A stretch of 64,000 nt of DNA from Halorussus ruber (GTDB lineage Archaea; Halobacteriota; Halobacteria; Halobacteriales; Haladaptataceae). Shown here piece after piece: positions 42,700 to 51,029 of the stretch (within the stretch, counting starts at the first letter, position 1; each line of letters opens with the position of its first letter). The stretch spans positions 62,001-126,000 of the forward strand of contig NZ_SBIT01000007.1 in the NCBI RefSeq assembly GCF_004765785.1, in the 5' to 3' direction. The notes below the pieces were generated by a model. It worked only from the letters and a program-made list of their open reading frames with translations. It was not told the DNA's origin and searched no databases. Made by a program: the position numbers and the translations under genes.

Positions 42700-43290
42700 T
42701 CAGGCCGCCTCTTTCAGTTCCTCGTATCGCTCCCGAAACAGCGACTCGCAGGACGTGCAACACATGTGGTAGCGCCGGTCGTCCATCTCGACGGTGACGC
42801 CGCCCTCGTGAACCGGCTTGCCGCACTCGGCGCATTCGAGCGCGAGGTCCGCGCCGTCCACGTTCGGTTGCCACGACGACTCGGCCACCTTCCGAATCGC
42901 GTAGTCTTCGAGGGAGTCAGGGTCGAGGGCCTCCTCGAAGAGGTGGCGGAGTTCCCGGTCGTCCATGTGGCCGTAGGCGACGATTCGCGGGTCGATGGCC
43001 CGGACGACGTGTTCCACGAAGTCGAACTCCCGGAGCGTCTCGGCCACCTCGTCGCCGCTCCCCGGCCGGGCGTCGATTTCGAGGACTACTTCGTCGCCGG
43101 TCGCCAGCACCGAGCGGTCCAAGTCCAGCGTGAACCCCCGAATCACGCCGAGTTCTTCGAGTCGCTCGACGCGGTTCGAGACGCTCGGGGCCGACAGGCC
43201 CACCTCCTCGCCGATTTCCTTGTAGGAGCGCCGGGCGTCCTCCATCAGCAGTTGGAGGATTTCGGTGTCCGTGTCGTCGAGTTCGGTCAT
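42700..43290 (-). CDS. Lrp/AsnC-type regulator with TRASH metal-binding domain
   Basis: 196 residues from ATG 43290 (MTELDDTDTEILQLLMED). The N-terminal AsnC helix-turn-helix is DARRSYKEIGEEVGLSAPSV and SNRVERLEELGVIRGF, then a ligand-binding-like region. The C-terminus has CAECGKPVH...YHMCCTSCESLF, a TRASH domain expected to bind a metal. A haloarchaeal protein of this layout (VNG1179C) is linked to copper efflux. No copper ATPase or chaperone is adjacent here. It lies between the second and third mcmA 3' ends. Confidence 0.87.
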   Translation of the reverse strand: MTELDDTDTEILQLLMEDARRSYKEIGEEVGLSAPSVSNRVERLEELGVIRGFTLDLDRSVLATGDEVVLEIDARPGSGDEVAETLREFDFVEHVVRAIDPRIVAYGHMDDRELRHLFEEALDPDSLEDYAIRKVAESSWQPNVDGADLALECAECGKPVHEGGVTVEMDDRRYHMCCTSCESLFRERYEELKEAA

Positions 43291-43544
43291 TAGAGCGTGT
43301 ACACCCTCCAGCTGTAACAGTCTTTTCGGGGTTTCGAGAACCTCGCGCGAGGGTTCCCGACGAGTGCGAACAGCACGACCCGACAACTGTCAGGTCTGCG
43401 CCGAGGTGCTTCGGGAGTGCGCCGAGAGTTGCCGGACGATGGCGAGCGCCTAAGCGGTCCCCGAATCAGCGTTCCGTTCTTGCTTCTTCTCAGAGCCGAC
43501 TGACCAGTTCGCCCACTTCGCCTCGAGTGTTAGTGAGTCAAACG
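43291..43544. other. Gene-free stretch upstream of the Lrp-TRASH gene
   Basis: About 250 bp of normal GC with no supported ORF. It must hold the promoter of the Lrp-TRASH gene; I see only a weak candidate (CTGTTACAGCTGGAG on the minus strand near 43305-43320, including a CAGCTG palindrome). Confidence 0.35.
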
Positions 43545-43613
43545 ACGGTCGGCAAAATCTGCGACGTCTTCCGCGACGTGTCCGAGGAGTACAAGTCCGG
43601 CGCGGCGGTCTGA
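43545..43613 (+). pseudogene. Third, diverged copy of the mcmA 3' end
   Basis: The 22 codons read TVGKICDVFRDVSEEYKSGA then AV and a TGA stop, against [20 protein letters not shown] then AV in the intact mutase. DNA identity is high at the start and falls to the end. No mcmA sequence is recognisable upstream. It is older than the second copy, or derives from another mutase paralogue. Confidence 0.75.
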
Positions 43614-43752
43614 CCGTGGTTCGCTGTTTTCCGGCACGACTGTTCGATAACTGGACTCCGCATAACAGCCCCCACTTAATTATATCATAAATAATAGTTA
43701 GTAAAATATTTATGCGCACTTTGTTTAGATTATTTTGGAGGTGAATCAGAGT

Positions 43753-43812
43753 ATGTTCTTTGTGGTTCCGTTCGACAATACGACGTGCGCTCCGTATCGT
43801 GCCGGATGCTGA
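43753..43812 (+). CDS. Possible 19-codon ORF with strong ribosome site
   Basis: ATG 43753 is preceded by GGAGGTG at 43737-43743 with 9-nt spacing and encodes MFFVVPFDNTTCAPYRAGC. An AT-rich region lies upstream. It is short enough to be chance; no relative is known to me. Confidence 0.2.
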   Translation: MFFVVPFDNTTCAPYRAGC

Positions 43813-43897
43813 ATAGGTCCGAACGAGTATCGTCCCGACGAATGTTCCCGGTTGCCCGGAATCGGCCGGGTAACACAGTATTTCAGTAGTCGAGCTT

Positions 43898-45019
43898 TCA
43901 CAGATACCCGGCTAGTTCGTCCACGTCGTCCTCGGTATTGAAGACGTGAATCGACGCCCGGACCGCGTTCTCGGGGTAGGGAAGCGCCCGAATCTGAATC
44001 CCGTCGTCGGCCAACTCCTCCACGAACGCCTCGGGATTAGGGTCGTCCACGGCGAACGTGACGAGGCCCGACTCGTACTCGCGGGGACTCAGCAGCCGAG
44101 CAGACTCGGCGTCCGCGATGCCCACCTTGAGTCGGTCGGTCAGGTTCTCGATTCGGCGCTGAATCGCGTCGTAGCCCACGTCCTCGATGGTTCGGATGGC
44201 CTCGGCGAGTCCAGCGTAGGGCGCGGGCGAGACGGTGCCGACCTCCAGTCGGTGCGCGCCGGGTTCGTAGGCGTACTCCTCGGCGTTGGGGTCCTCGACG
44301 CTCCGGTAGCCGATGTGGGCCGGTTCGAGGAGGTCCTCCGCGCCGGGGCTGACGTGGACGAACCCCGCGCCGAAGGGGCCGAGGAGCCACTTGTGGCCCG
44401 CGCCCGCCGCGAAGTCCGCGCCCCACTCCGAGAGGTCGAGGGGCATCTGGCCGGGCGACTGCACGGCGTCGGCGAGGACGAGCGCGCCAGCGTCGTGGGC
44501 GATTTCCGAGACCTCCTCGACCGGGAGGCGCGTGCCGTGAGTCCACGTCAGCGAACTCATGCAGACGAGTTTGGCGTCCTGTACCGCGTCGGCCATCGCG
44601 TCCATGTCGAGGCGGCCCTCCTCGGTCTCGACCACCTCGACCTCGACGCCGTGGCGCTTCAGGCGCTTCCACGGCAGGATGCCCGAGGAGTGTTCGAGGT
44701 CGGTCCGGACCACGGTGTCGCCGGGTTCCCAGTCGAGCGCGGCCGCGACGCGATTGATGCCGTCGGTGGTACTCTGGGTCAGCGCGATTTCGCTCGCGTC
44801 CACGCCGAAGTGGCCCGCGAGCGTCTCGCGCGTCTCGTCGAAGACGCCGAACGCGCAGGAGTACATCCCCTCCTCGGCGGGCGCGTCGTACTCGTGGCGC
44901 TCGACGCACTCCTCGACGGCCTCGACGACGCGAGTCGGACTCGGTCCCGAGGCTCCGGTGTTCATGTAGGTCGTGCCGTCGAGCGCGGGAATCGCGTCCC
45001 TGAGGTCGGTCGGGTTCAT
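43898..45019 (-). CDS. PLP-dependent aminotransferase, class V (cysteine desulfurase-like fold)
   Basis: 373 residues from ATG 45019 (MNPTDLRDAIPALDGTTYMN). Class V landmarks are YMNTGASGPSPTRVVEA, ALTQSTTDGINRVAAAL, RTDLEHSSGILPW, ADAVQSPGQMPLDL and the PLP-binding lysine in AAGAGHKWLLGPFGAGF near residue 213. No conserved catalytic cysteine loop of NifS/SufS is seen, so a desulfurase role is doubtful; isopenicillin-epimerase-like or kynureninase-like proteins are similar. Confidence 0.83.
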   Translation of the reverse strand: MNPTDLRDAIPALDGTTYMNTGASGPSPTRVVEAVEECVERHEYDAPAEEGMYSCAFGVFDETRETLAGHFGVDASEIALTQSTTDGINRVAAALDWEPGDTVVRTDLEHSSGILPWKRLKRHGVEVEVVETEEGRLDMDAMADAVQDAKLVCMSSLTWTHGTRLPVEEVSEIAHDAGALVLADAVQSPGQMPLDLSEWGADFAAGAGHKWLLGPFGAGFVHVSPGAEDLLEPAHIGYRSVEDPNAEEYAYEPGAHRLEVGTVSPAPYAGLAEAIRTIEDVGYDAIQRRIENLTDRLKVGIADAESARLLSPREYESGLVTFAVDDPNPEAFVEELADDGIQIRALPYPENAVRASIHVFNTEDDVDELAGYL

Positions 45020-45239
45020 GGCTTCGAGGTTGGACCGGTTCCGTGAAAAGTGCTGTCTGCGCGGCAAGTAGCGAGGCGACTCGGCGTCGGCGGTCGGAGT
45101 TCCGGCAGGCGTGTCGCGTTCTACAATTGTTCTAAATTATTAAAGAAACCAAAATATTTGCTATGAAATTGTATCTCGTTCTTTAGCGGGTCGCTCGACG
45201 GCCGGACGCACCAGAAATACCGAGACGGCGGGACCGCCG

Positions 45240-45248
45240 AAATTATAC
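45240..45248 (+). promoter_or_regulatory. TATA box of the methylmalonyl-CoA epimerase gene
   Basis: AAATTATAC is centred 28 nt upstream of ATG 45272, indicating a leaderless transcript and confirming the start. Confidence 0.65.
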
Positions 45249-45271
45249 TCCACACGACCGAACCCCCGCGC

Positions 45272-45655
45272 ATGCACATCGACCACGTCGGAATCGCAAC
45301 CGACGACGCCGCGGACCTCGCCGAGTTGTACGCTGACCTCTTCGACGCACCTATCGCCCACGAAGAGGAGTTCGACGGCCTGCGAGTCCTCTTCCTCGAA
45401 TTCGGCGACAGTTACTTCGAACTGCTCGAACCGCTCGAAGGCGGGACCGTCCAGCGGTACCTCGACAGCAACGGGCCGGGAATCCACCACGTCGCCCTCG
45501 AAACCGACGACATCGAGACCGCTCTCGACACCGCCCGAAGTCACGGCGTCGAACTCATCGACGACGAACCCCGGCCCGGCGCGTGGGGCCACGACGTCGC
45601 CTTCCTTCACCCCAAATCGACCGGCGGCGTGCTAATCGAGTTCGTCGAACACTGA
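45272..45655 (+). CDS. mce: Methylmalonyl-CoA epimerase
   Basis: 127 residues of the vicinal-oxygen-chelate fold. The two halves start HIDHVGIATDDAADLAELY and GIHHVALETDDIETAL; metal ligands are the histidines at each start and the glutamates in FLEFGDSYFELLEPL and VLIEFVEH. It interconverts (R)- and (S)-methylmalonyl-CoA so the mutase can use it. The mutase large subunit is 5 kb upstream on the same strand, separated by the islet and aminotransferase. Confidence 0.92.
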   Translation: MHIDHVGIATDDAADLAELYADLFDAPIAHEEEFDGLRVLFLEFGDSYFELLEPLEGGTVQRYLDSNGPGIHHVALETDDIETALDTARSHGVELIDDEPRPGAWGHDVAFLHPKSTGGVLIEFVEH

Positions 45656-45673
45656 GCGACCGGCGGTTTTTGG

Positions 45674-46372
45674 CTACTCCGAGTCCGGCGCGGGACCGAA
45701 GTTCTCGGTCTTGGCCTCGTCGGCGTCCACGCTGACCGCGTCGAGCGCGGCGGTCGCCCGGTCGAGGAAGTCAGCGAAGCCGTAGACGAACGTCTGGCCC
45801 TGCGCGTCGGCGAGGACTTCGAGTACCTCCTCGTTGCTCACGTCGTCGGTAATCACGACCGTCGCGCCCGCTGCGGCGAGGGCAGTCAGGCGCTGCTCGT
45901 GGGCGGGGTCGGCGTCCTCGTAGACCACGGTGACGGTCGCGCCCTCGTCGCTGGCGCGCTCGCCGATGCCGACCGCGGGGCCGACGCCCGGCCCGCCAGC
46001 GAGGACGACGACGCTCTCCTCGCCCTCGTAGAAGGAATCGCCGTAGGGTCCGGCGACTTCGACTGTCTCGCCGGGTTCGAGGTCCGCGAGGTAGGGGCTG
46101 AGCGACCCCTCGGGGTCGATTTCGACCGTCACCTCGAATGTCTCCTCGGCACCGTCGGACTCGTCCGACGAGCCTCCGCTTGCTTCGCTCGCGGAGACAC
46201 CGGGCGACGAGAGGGTGTAGTGGCGCGTGACCTCCTCGCCGTCCACCGTCGCGGCGAGTTGCACGAACTGGCCCGGCTCGGCGTCGAAGCCCGGCGGCGT
46301 CTCCAGGGTCAGCGCAATCGTGTCCGTTCCGACCGACTCGACCGCTCGAACCGCGACCTCGGTTCCGTCCAT
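45674..46372 (-). CDS. Ferredoxin-NADP reductase-like FAD oxidoreductase
   Basis: 232 residues. The FAD-binding domain has RHYTLSSPGVS (the RxYS-type motif) and SLSPYLADLEPGETVEVAGPYG, and the NAD-binding half begins VVVLAGGPGVGPAVGIGE. The usual last aromatic residue near the flavin is absent; the protein ends with an acidic tail. An electron-transfer reductase is likely, with partner unknown. The insert SEASGGSSDESDGAEE is a haloarchaeal acidic loop. Confidence 0.75.
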   Translation of the reverse strand: MDGTEVAVRAVESVGTDTIALTLETPPGFDAEPGQFVQLAATVDGEEVTRHYTLSSPGVSASEASGGSSDESDGAEETFEVTVEIDPEGSLSPYLADLEPGETVEVAGPYGDSFYEGEESVVVLAGGPGVGPAVGIGERASDEGATVTVVYEDADPAHEQRLTALAAAGATVVITDDVSNEEVLEVLADAQGQTFVYGFADFLDRATAALDAVSVDADEAKTENFGPAPDSE

Positions 46373-46501
46373 ACTCCTCGGTTGTCGGGGCGCGAGTAAA
46401 GACGCTACGACTAGTCGCTCGGATTGGGCGAAAATAACACGATTTTAAACGGCCGAGACGGCGTGTAATCCGGCAAAAAACGCGGGACAATTTTTACAGG
46501 G

Positions 46502-46509
46502 TTTATAAC
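46502..46509 (+). promoter_or_regulatory. TATA box of the korAB operon
   Basis: TTTATAAC lies about 58-65 nt upstream of the korA ATG at 46567, implying a short 5' leader of about 35 nt. Confidence 0.55.
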
Positions 46510-46566
46510 CCCCCGCGGTCGCTTCAGAAGGCTTTTGATTTGGGACGGGCTATCTCACGCCTAGGA

Positions 46567-48327
46567 ATGCCAGACGACCTGAACTGGGCCATCGGCGGCG
46601 AGGCCGGCGATGGGATTGACTCTACCGGGAAAATTTTCGCACAGGCGCTTTCCCGCGCAGGACGACACGTATTCACGTCGAAAGATTTCGCGTCCCGAAT
46701 CCGAGGCGGTTACACCGCCTACAAGATTCGGAGCGCGACCGACCGCGTCGAGAGCGTCGTCGACCGCCTCGACATCCTCGTCGCGCTGACCGAGCGCACC
46801 ATCGAGGAGAACCTCGACGAACTCCACGACGACTCCGTCATCATCTACGACGGTGAGCGCACGGAGATGCAGGACGTCGATATTCCGGGCGAGATGACCG
46901 GGCTGTCGGTCCCCCTCCAGCGGCTCGCCGAGGAGGCGGGTGGGGCCATCATGCAGAACATCGTCGCGCTCGGCGCGGCCTGCGAGGTCACGAACTTCCC
47001 CATCGAGAATCTCGACTCTGCTCTCGAGAAGAAGTTCGGCGCGAAGGGCGAGTCCATCGTGGAGAACAACAAGGAGGCCGCCCGCAAGGGCCAGGAGTTC
47101 GTCGCCGAGGAGTTCGACCACGAGTTCGACTACGACCTCGACACGACGGACAACGACTACGTCCTCCTGAACGGTGACGAGGCCATCGGGATGGGCGCAA
47201 TCGCGGCCGGATGCCGCTTCTACGCTGGCTATCCCATCACCCCCGCGACCGACGTGATGGAGTACCTGACGGGCCGCATCGAGCAGTTCGGCGGCGAAGT
47301 CGTCCAGGCCGAGGACGAACTCTCGGCCATCAACATGGCGCTCGGTGCCGCGCGGGCCGGAGCGCGTTCGATGACAGCCACCTCCGGGCCGGGCATCGAC
47401 CTGATGACCGAGACGTTCGGTCTCGTGGCGACCAGCGAGACCCCGCTGGTCATCGCCGACGTGATGCGCTCGGGTCCCTCGACCGGGATGCCGACTAAGC
47501 AGGAGCAGGGCGACCTCAACATGACCCTCTACGGCGGCCACGGCGAGATTCCGCGGTTCGTCGTCGCGCCGACCAACGTCGGCGAGTGTTTCCAGAAGAC
47601 CGTCGAGGCGTTCAACCTCGCCGAGAAGTACCAGACGCCGGTCTTCCTGCTGGCGGACCTCTCGATGGCCGTCACCGAGCAGACCTTCGAGCCTGAGGTC
47701 TTCGACATGGACGCGGTCGAAATCGACCGCGGGAAAATCGTGGACGACGACGAGGTCGAGGCGTGGACCGACGAGCGTGACCGCTTCCAGCCCCACTTCC
47801 CGACCGCCGACGGCATCAGTCCGCGCGCGCTCCCCGGCACCGAGAACGCCGCCCACATGTCCACTGGTCTCGAACACAACTCGCTTGGCCGACGGACTGA
47901 GGACACCGACGTCCGTATCGAGCAGGTGGACAAGCGCAACCGGAAGGTCGAGACCGCACAGGAAGAGGAAGACTGGAGTCCCCGCGAGTTCGGCAACCCC
48001 GACTCGGACAACCTCGTCATCTCGTGGGGGTCGAACGAGGGTGCGATGCGCGAGGCGCTGGACTTCCTCGAAGAGGACGACATCGACGTGCGGTTCCTCT
48101 CGGTGCCCTACATCTTCCCGCGCCCCGACCTCAGCGACGACATTGAGGCGGCCGACGAGGTCATCGTCGTGGAATGTAACGAGACGGGGCAGTTCGCCGA
48201 CGTCCTCGAACACGACGCCCTGACCCGCGTCAAGCGCGTCAACAAGTACAACGGCGTCAGGTTCAAGGCCGACGAACTGGCAGACGAAATCAAGCAGAAG
48301 CTCCAGAGCGAGGAGGTCAAAGCATGA
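46567..48327 (+). CDS. korA: 2-oxoglutarate:ferredoxin oxidoreductase, fused gamma-alpha subunit
   Basis: 586 residues from ATG 46567 (MPDDLNWAIGGEAGDGIDS). The N-terminal gamma domain has GGEAGDGIDSTGKIFAQAL and DFASRIRGGYTAYKIR; the alpha domain starts near residue 200 with GAIAAGCRFYAGYPITPATDV and has ATSGPGIDLMTETFG. The fused layout and the length close to the Halobacterium KorA (about 587) favour 2-oxoglutarate over pyruvate. It decarboxylates 2-oxoglutarate to succinyl-CoA and reduces ferredoxin. It overlaps korB by ATGA. Confidence 0.87.
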   Translation: MPDDLNWAIGGEAGDGIDSTGKIFAQALSRAGRHVFTSKDFASRIRGGYTAYKIRSATDRVESVVDRLDILVALTERTIEENLDELHDDSVIIYDGERTEMQDVDIPGEMTGLSVPLQRLAEEAGGAIMQNIVALGAACEVTNFPIENLDSALEKKFGAKGESIVENNKEAARKGQEFVAEEFDHEFDYDLDTTDNDYVLLNGDEAIGMGAIAAGCRFYAGYPITPATDVMEYLTGRIEQFGGEVVQAEDELSAINMALGAARAGARSMTATSGPGIDLMTETFGLVATSETPLVIADVMRSGPSTGMPTKQEQGDLNMTLYGGHGEIPRFVVAPTNVGECFQKTVEAFNLAEKYQTPVFLLADLSMAVTEQTFEPEVFDMDAVEIDRGKIVDDDEVEAWTDERDRFQPHFPTADGISPRALPGTENAAHMSTGLEHNSLGRRTEDTDVRIEQVDKRNRKVETAQEEEDWSPREFGNPDSDNLVISWGSNEGAMREALDFLEEDDIDVRFLSVPYIFPRPDLSDDIEAADEVIVVECNETGQFADVLEHDALTRVKRVNKYNGVRFKADELADEIKQKLQSEEVKA

Positions 48328-49187
48328 GTTCGGACGTACGATTCACAGACTTCAAATCAGACAAACAGCCGACGTGGTGCCCCGGATGCGGGGACTTCGG
48401 CACGATGAACGGCATGATGAAGGCGCTGGCCAACACGGGCAACGACCCGGACAACACCTTCGTCGTGGCGGGCATCGGCTGTTCCGGCAAAATCGGCACC
48501 TACATGCACAGCTACGCGCTTCACGGCGTCCACGGTCGCGCCCTCCCCGTCGGGACGGGCGTCAAACTCGCCAACCCCGACCTCGAAGTGATGGTCGCGG
48601 GCGGCGACGGCGACGGCTACTCCATCGGCGCGGGTCACTTCATCCACGCGGTCCGCCGGAACGTGGACATGACCTACGTCGTCATGGACAACCGCATCTA
48701 CGGGCTGACCAAGGGGCAGGCCTCGCCGACCTCGCGCGAGGACTTCGAGACCTCCACGACCCCCGAGGGTCCCAAACAGCCGCCGGTCAACCCCCTCGCG
48801 CTCGCCCTCTCGGCGGGCGGGAGCTTCATCGCCCAGTCGTTCTCCACGGACGCCCAGCGCCACACCGAAATCGTCCAGAAGGCCATCGAACACGACGGCT
48901 TCGGCTTCGTGAACGTCTTCAGCCCGTGCGTGACGTTCAACGACGTGGACACCTACGACTACTTCCGCGACTCCATCGTGGACTTGGACGAGACCGACCA
49001 CGACCCGACCGACCGCGAGGCGGCCAAGACGAAGATTCTCGACGCCGACAAGGAGTATCAGGGCGTCCTCTACCAGAACGAGGAGAGCGTGCCCTACTCG
49101 GACCTCCACGGTCTGGACTCGAACATGGCCGAGATTCCGGACGGTGCCCCCGAGGGCGCGATGGACCTCGTCCGCGAGTTCTACTGA
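48324..49187 (+). CDS. korB: 2-oxoglutarate:ferredoxin oxidoreductase, beta (TPP-binding) subunit
   Basis: 287 residues. It has the iron-sulfur cysteine pair WCPGCGDFGTMNGM near residues 17-30, GIGCSGKIGTYMH near 49-62, and the thiamine-diphosphate/Mg motif VMVAGGDGDGYSIGAGHF near 90-107 followed by MDNRIYGLTKGQ. It pairs with the fused alpha-gamma subunit, whose stop it overlaps by 4 bp (48324-48327). The length fits KorB rather than the longer PorB. Confidence 0.9.
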   Translation: MSSDVRFTDFKSDKQPTWCPGCGDFGTMNGMMKALANTGNDPDNTFVVAGIGCSGKIGTYMHSYALHGVHGRALPVGTGVKLANPDLEVMVAGGDGDGYSIGAGHFIHAVRRNVDMTYVVMDNRIYGLTKGQASPTSREDFETSTTPEGPKQPPVNPLALALSAGGSFIAQSFSTDAQRHTEIVQKAIEHDGFGFVNVFSPCVTFNDVDTYDYFRDSIVDLDETDHDPTDREAAKTKILDADKEYQGVLYQNEESVPYSDLHGLDSNMAEIPDGAPEGAMDLVREFY

Positions 49188-49256
49188 CAACCTGATTTCG
49201 GTTCGGCCGTTTTTCGCTCTCGTCTCACCTCGGTTTCGCTTCTCCTGTTATCTCGT

Positions 49257-49406
49257 CTACGCCCACTGAATCCACCACACGATACCGAGTAACATCAGGC
49301 CGATGCCGAGCGTGGAAGTCGCTGGCTCGGGAAAGACGAACAGGAGAAATCCGACTCCGATGAGTATCGTCGGTTCCACTTCCTCCGCGTGGTCTGAGAG
49401 AGCCAT
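49257..49406 (-). CDS. Small membrane protein with two hydrophobic helices (49 residues)
   Basis: ATG 49406 gives MALSDHAEEVEPTILIGVGF, and the two helices are LIGVGFLLFVFPEPATST and LGIGLMLLGIVWWIQW. Typical haloarchaeal mini membrane protein; no function is assigned. Convergent with korB. Confidence 0.6.
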   Translation of the reverse strand: MALSDHAEEVEPTILIGVGFLLFVFPEPATSTLGIGLMLLGIVWWIQWA

Positions 49407-49500
49407 AGCCTCGTTACTCGGCCTATCGCCACGGAGCTGTTGACCGCTCGTACCCGTCCCGGCCCCCAAAATTATCCGCGGAAACGTCGTGGCTCACTCC

Positions 49501-50451
49501 ATGAATCGACGGGAACTGCTGGCCGCCGTCGGCGTGGGGGCGACCGGGATAGCTGGCTTCGTCGGGGGCCGAGGAGCGAGCGCGAGACAGGGCACCCGGA
49601 CCACTACCCCATCGACCACGACCGAGAGCGACGGGTTCACCGGCATCGACTCGTCGGCCGAGCGGCCCTTCGCCGCGATTTCGGTCGGGTCCCGCGAGGG
49701 CGTCCGGAATCCGGAGAACAACAAGGCTCACGCCGTCCGGGTGTGGAACGACAGCAACTCGGCGCGGACCATCGGCCTTCTCCTCTCGCGGGGCGATTGG
49801 GGCGACGCCGAATCCCCGCTGATAGACCGACAAATCGAGTTCCCCGCGGACGGCTATCTGACACTCCGACTGCTCGAACCCGCGAGCTACGCGCTGGCGG
49901 TCAGTTCCGGCGGAGGCACAAGCGAACCCGTCCAGATTCCGCGGGCGCAGTTCGACTGCAACGACTCGCAGACCGACGTGGCGGTCACAGAAGACGGGCA
50001 GGTCGAGTCCGTGACGACCACGACCGAAATCGGCTGTCCGCCGGAGGTGACCGACCGGACGTTCACCGCGCTCGCCGGGTCCTGCGGGTCGGAAAGCGAG
50101 GCCAGCGTCTCGTTCGCCGAGGAGTCGGTCGGCGTGTCGGGAGCCATCCGCGCGCCGAACCCCTGCTACGGCGCTGAGTTGGCCGAGGTGGCGGTCTCCT
50201 CGGCGGACACCCTCCGGGTGGTCGTCGGGACCACGGAGCCGACTGCGTCGGTGTGCGCCCAGTGTATTGCGAACGTCAGGTACGAGGCGGACCTCCAGTT
50301 CCGCGACCGCGTGCCGGGGACCGTCGAGGTGGTCCACGCGCGGGGCGACCAGACCGAGACGGTTGCGACCGTGACGCGCGACGGGGCGACGACCGGTCGA
50401 GGGACGACGGAATCGGGGACGACGGGCCAGCGGGATACGACGACCGAGTAG
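49501..50451 (+). CDS. Tat-exported protein, unknown function
   Basis: 316 residues from ATG 49501. MNRRELLAAVGVGATGIAGF is a twin-arginine signal. The mature protein has a threonine-rich linker, then strand-rich segments such as VRVWNDSNSARTIGLLLSRG and YLTLRLLEPASYALAVSSGG, and a second half with paired cysteines in FDCNDSQ, GCPPEVTD, AGSCGSESE and NPCYGAE. It ends in a Thr-rich tail. It looks like tandem beta-sandwich domains stabilised by cysteines, on the cell surface. Confidence 0.7.
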   Translation: MNRRELLAAVGVGATGIAGFVGGRGASARQGTRTTTPSTTTESDGFTGIDSSAERPFAAISVGSREGVRNPENNKAHAVRVWNDSNSARTIGLLLSRGDWGDAESPLIDRQIEFPADGYLTLRLLEPASYALAVSSGGGTSEPVQIPRAQFDCNDSQTDVAVTEDGQVESVTTTTEIGCPPEVTDRTFTALAGSCGSESEASVSFAEESVGVSGAIRAPNPCYGAELAEVAVSSADTLRVVVGTTEPTASVCAQCIANVRYEADLQFRDRVPGTVEVVHARGDQTETVATVTRDGATTGRGTTESGTTGQRDTTTE

Positions 50452-50804
50452 ACGCGAGGCCCGACCACCGTCGTAAAAGAAATACTACTATTGATCTAGT
50501 ATTCATAAAGAATGCTCGAGAACAGATTTTAATTTCTTTATTGCCGCGGCGGCGTCTCCGCTGAAGTTCTCCGAACCGAGGACGGTCGAATCCGAAACCG
50601 AGGACGCCCGGGCCAGTCCGAGACGGCCGACTGCACCCCGGTCGAATCCCGAATGGTCGTCCGCGACTCCGAGAAGGCAAGAGCCGTCCCAAAAATACGC
50701 TCGGTTGACACGTCTCGCCTTTTGCCCGCGTCGCGCCAACAGAATTCCCGTGCGAGAGCGTTTGCGTCCGTTTTTTATGGGAGAGGTGAATACACGCAGT
50801 AGAG
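50452..50804. other. Gene-free stretch upstream of the reductase operon
   Basis: About 353 bp. It starts with an AT-rich part (ACTACTATTGATCTAGTATT near 50485-50505) and ends with a TATA box at 50773-50779. A 78-codon minus-strand frame (50503-50739) is open but has no promoter-like or family support. Confidence 0.4.
50773..50779 (+). promoter_or_regulatory. TATA box of the small gene and reductase
   Basis: TTTTATG-type sequence inside TTTTTTATGG is centred 28 nt upstream of ATG 50805. Confidence 0.55.
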
Positions 50805-51029
50805 ATGACTGCGGACGAATACGACATCGGCGGGATTACTTCGCCGACTGACCGGACCCGCTCCGGTGACAGTCCCGTCGTCGGGGGCGAGGCGGGAAAC
50901 GGGGCCGCCTCGACGCCGAGCGAACGGTTCGACGCCGACCGCGGGGGCGACGACCGACAGATTCGAGGCTTCGGGACAGTAGCCGAGACGCCGTCTTCTA
51001 CCGACACCGAGGAACCACTCTATGTCTGA
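50805..51029 (+). CDS. Small disordered acidic protein (74 residues)
   Basis: Begins MTADEYDIGGITSPTDRTRS and stays low in hydrophobic residues, rich in Asp, Gly, Ser and Thr. No domain seen. It overlaps the next gene by 8 bp (51022-51029) and has the promoter expected for the pair, so it is probably translated and may affect or regulate the reductase. No family is recognised. Confidence 0.5.
   Translation: MTADEYDIGGITSPTDRTRSGDSPVVGGEAGNGAASTPSERFDADRGGDDRQIRGFGTVAETPSSTDTEEPLYV

Noticed and set aside
50503-50739. 78-codon minus-strand open frame
   Set aside because: No promoter-like sequence, family resemblance or conserved start; probably chance in an intergenic region.
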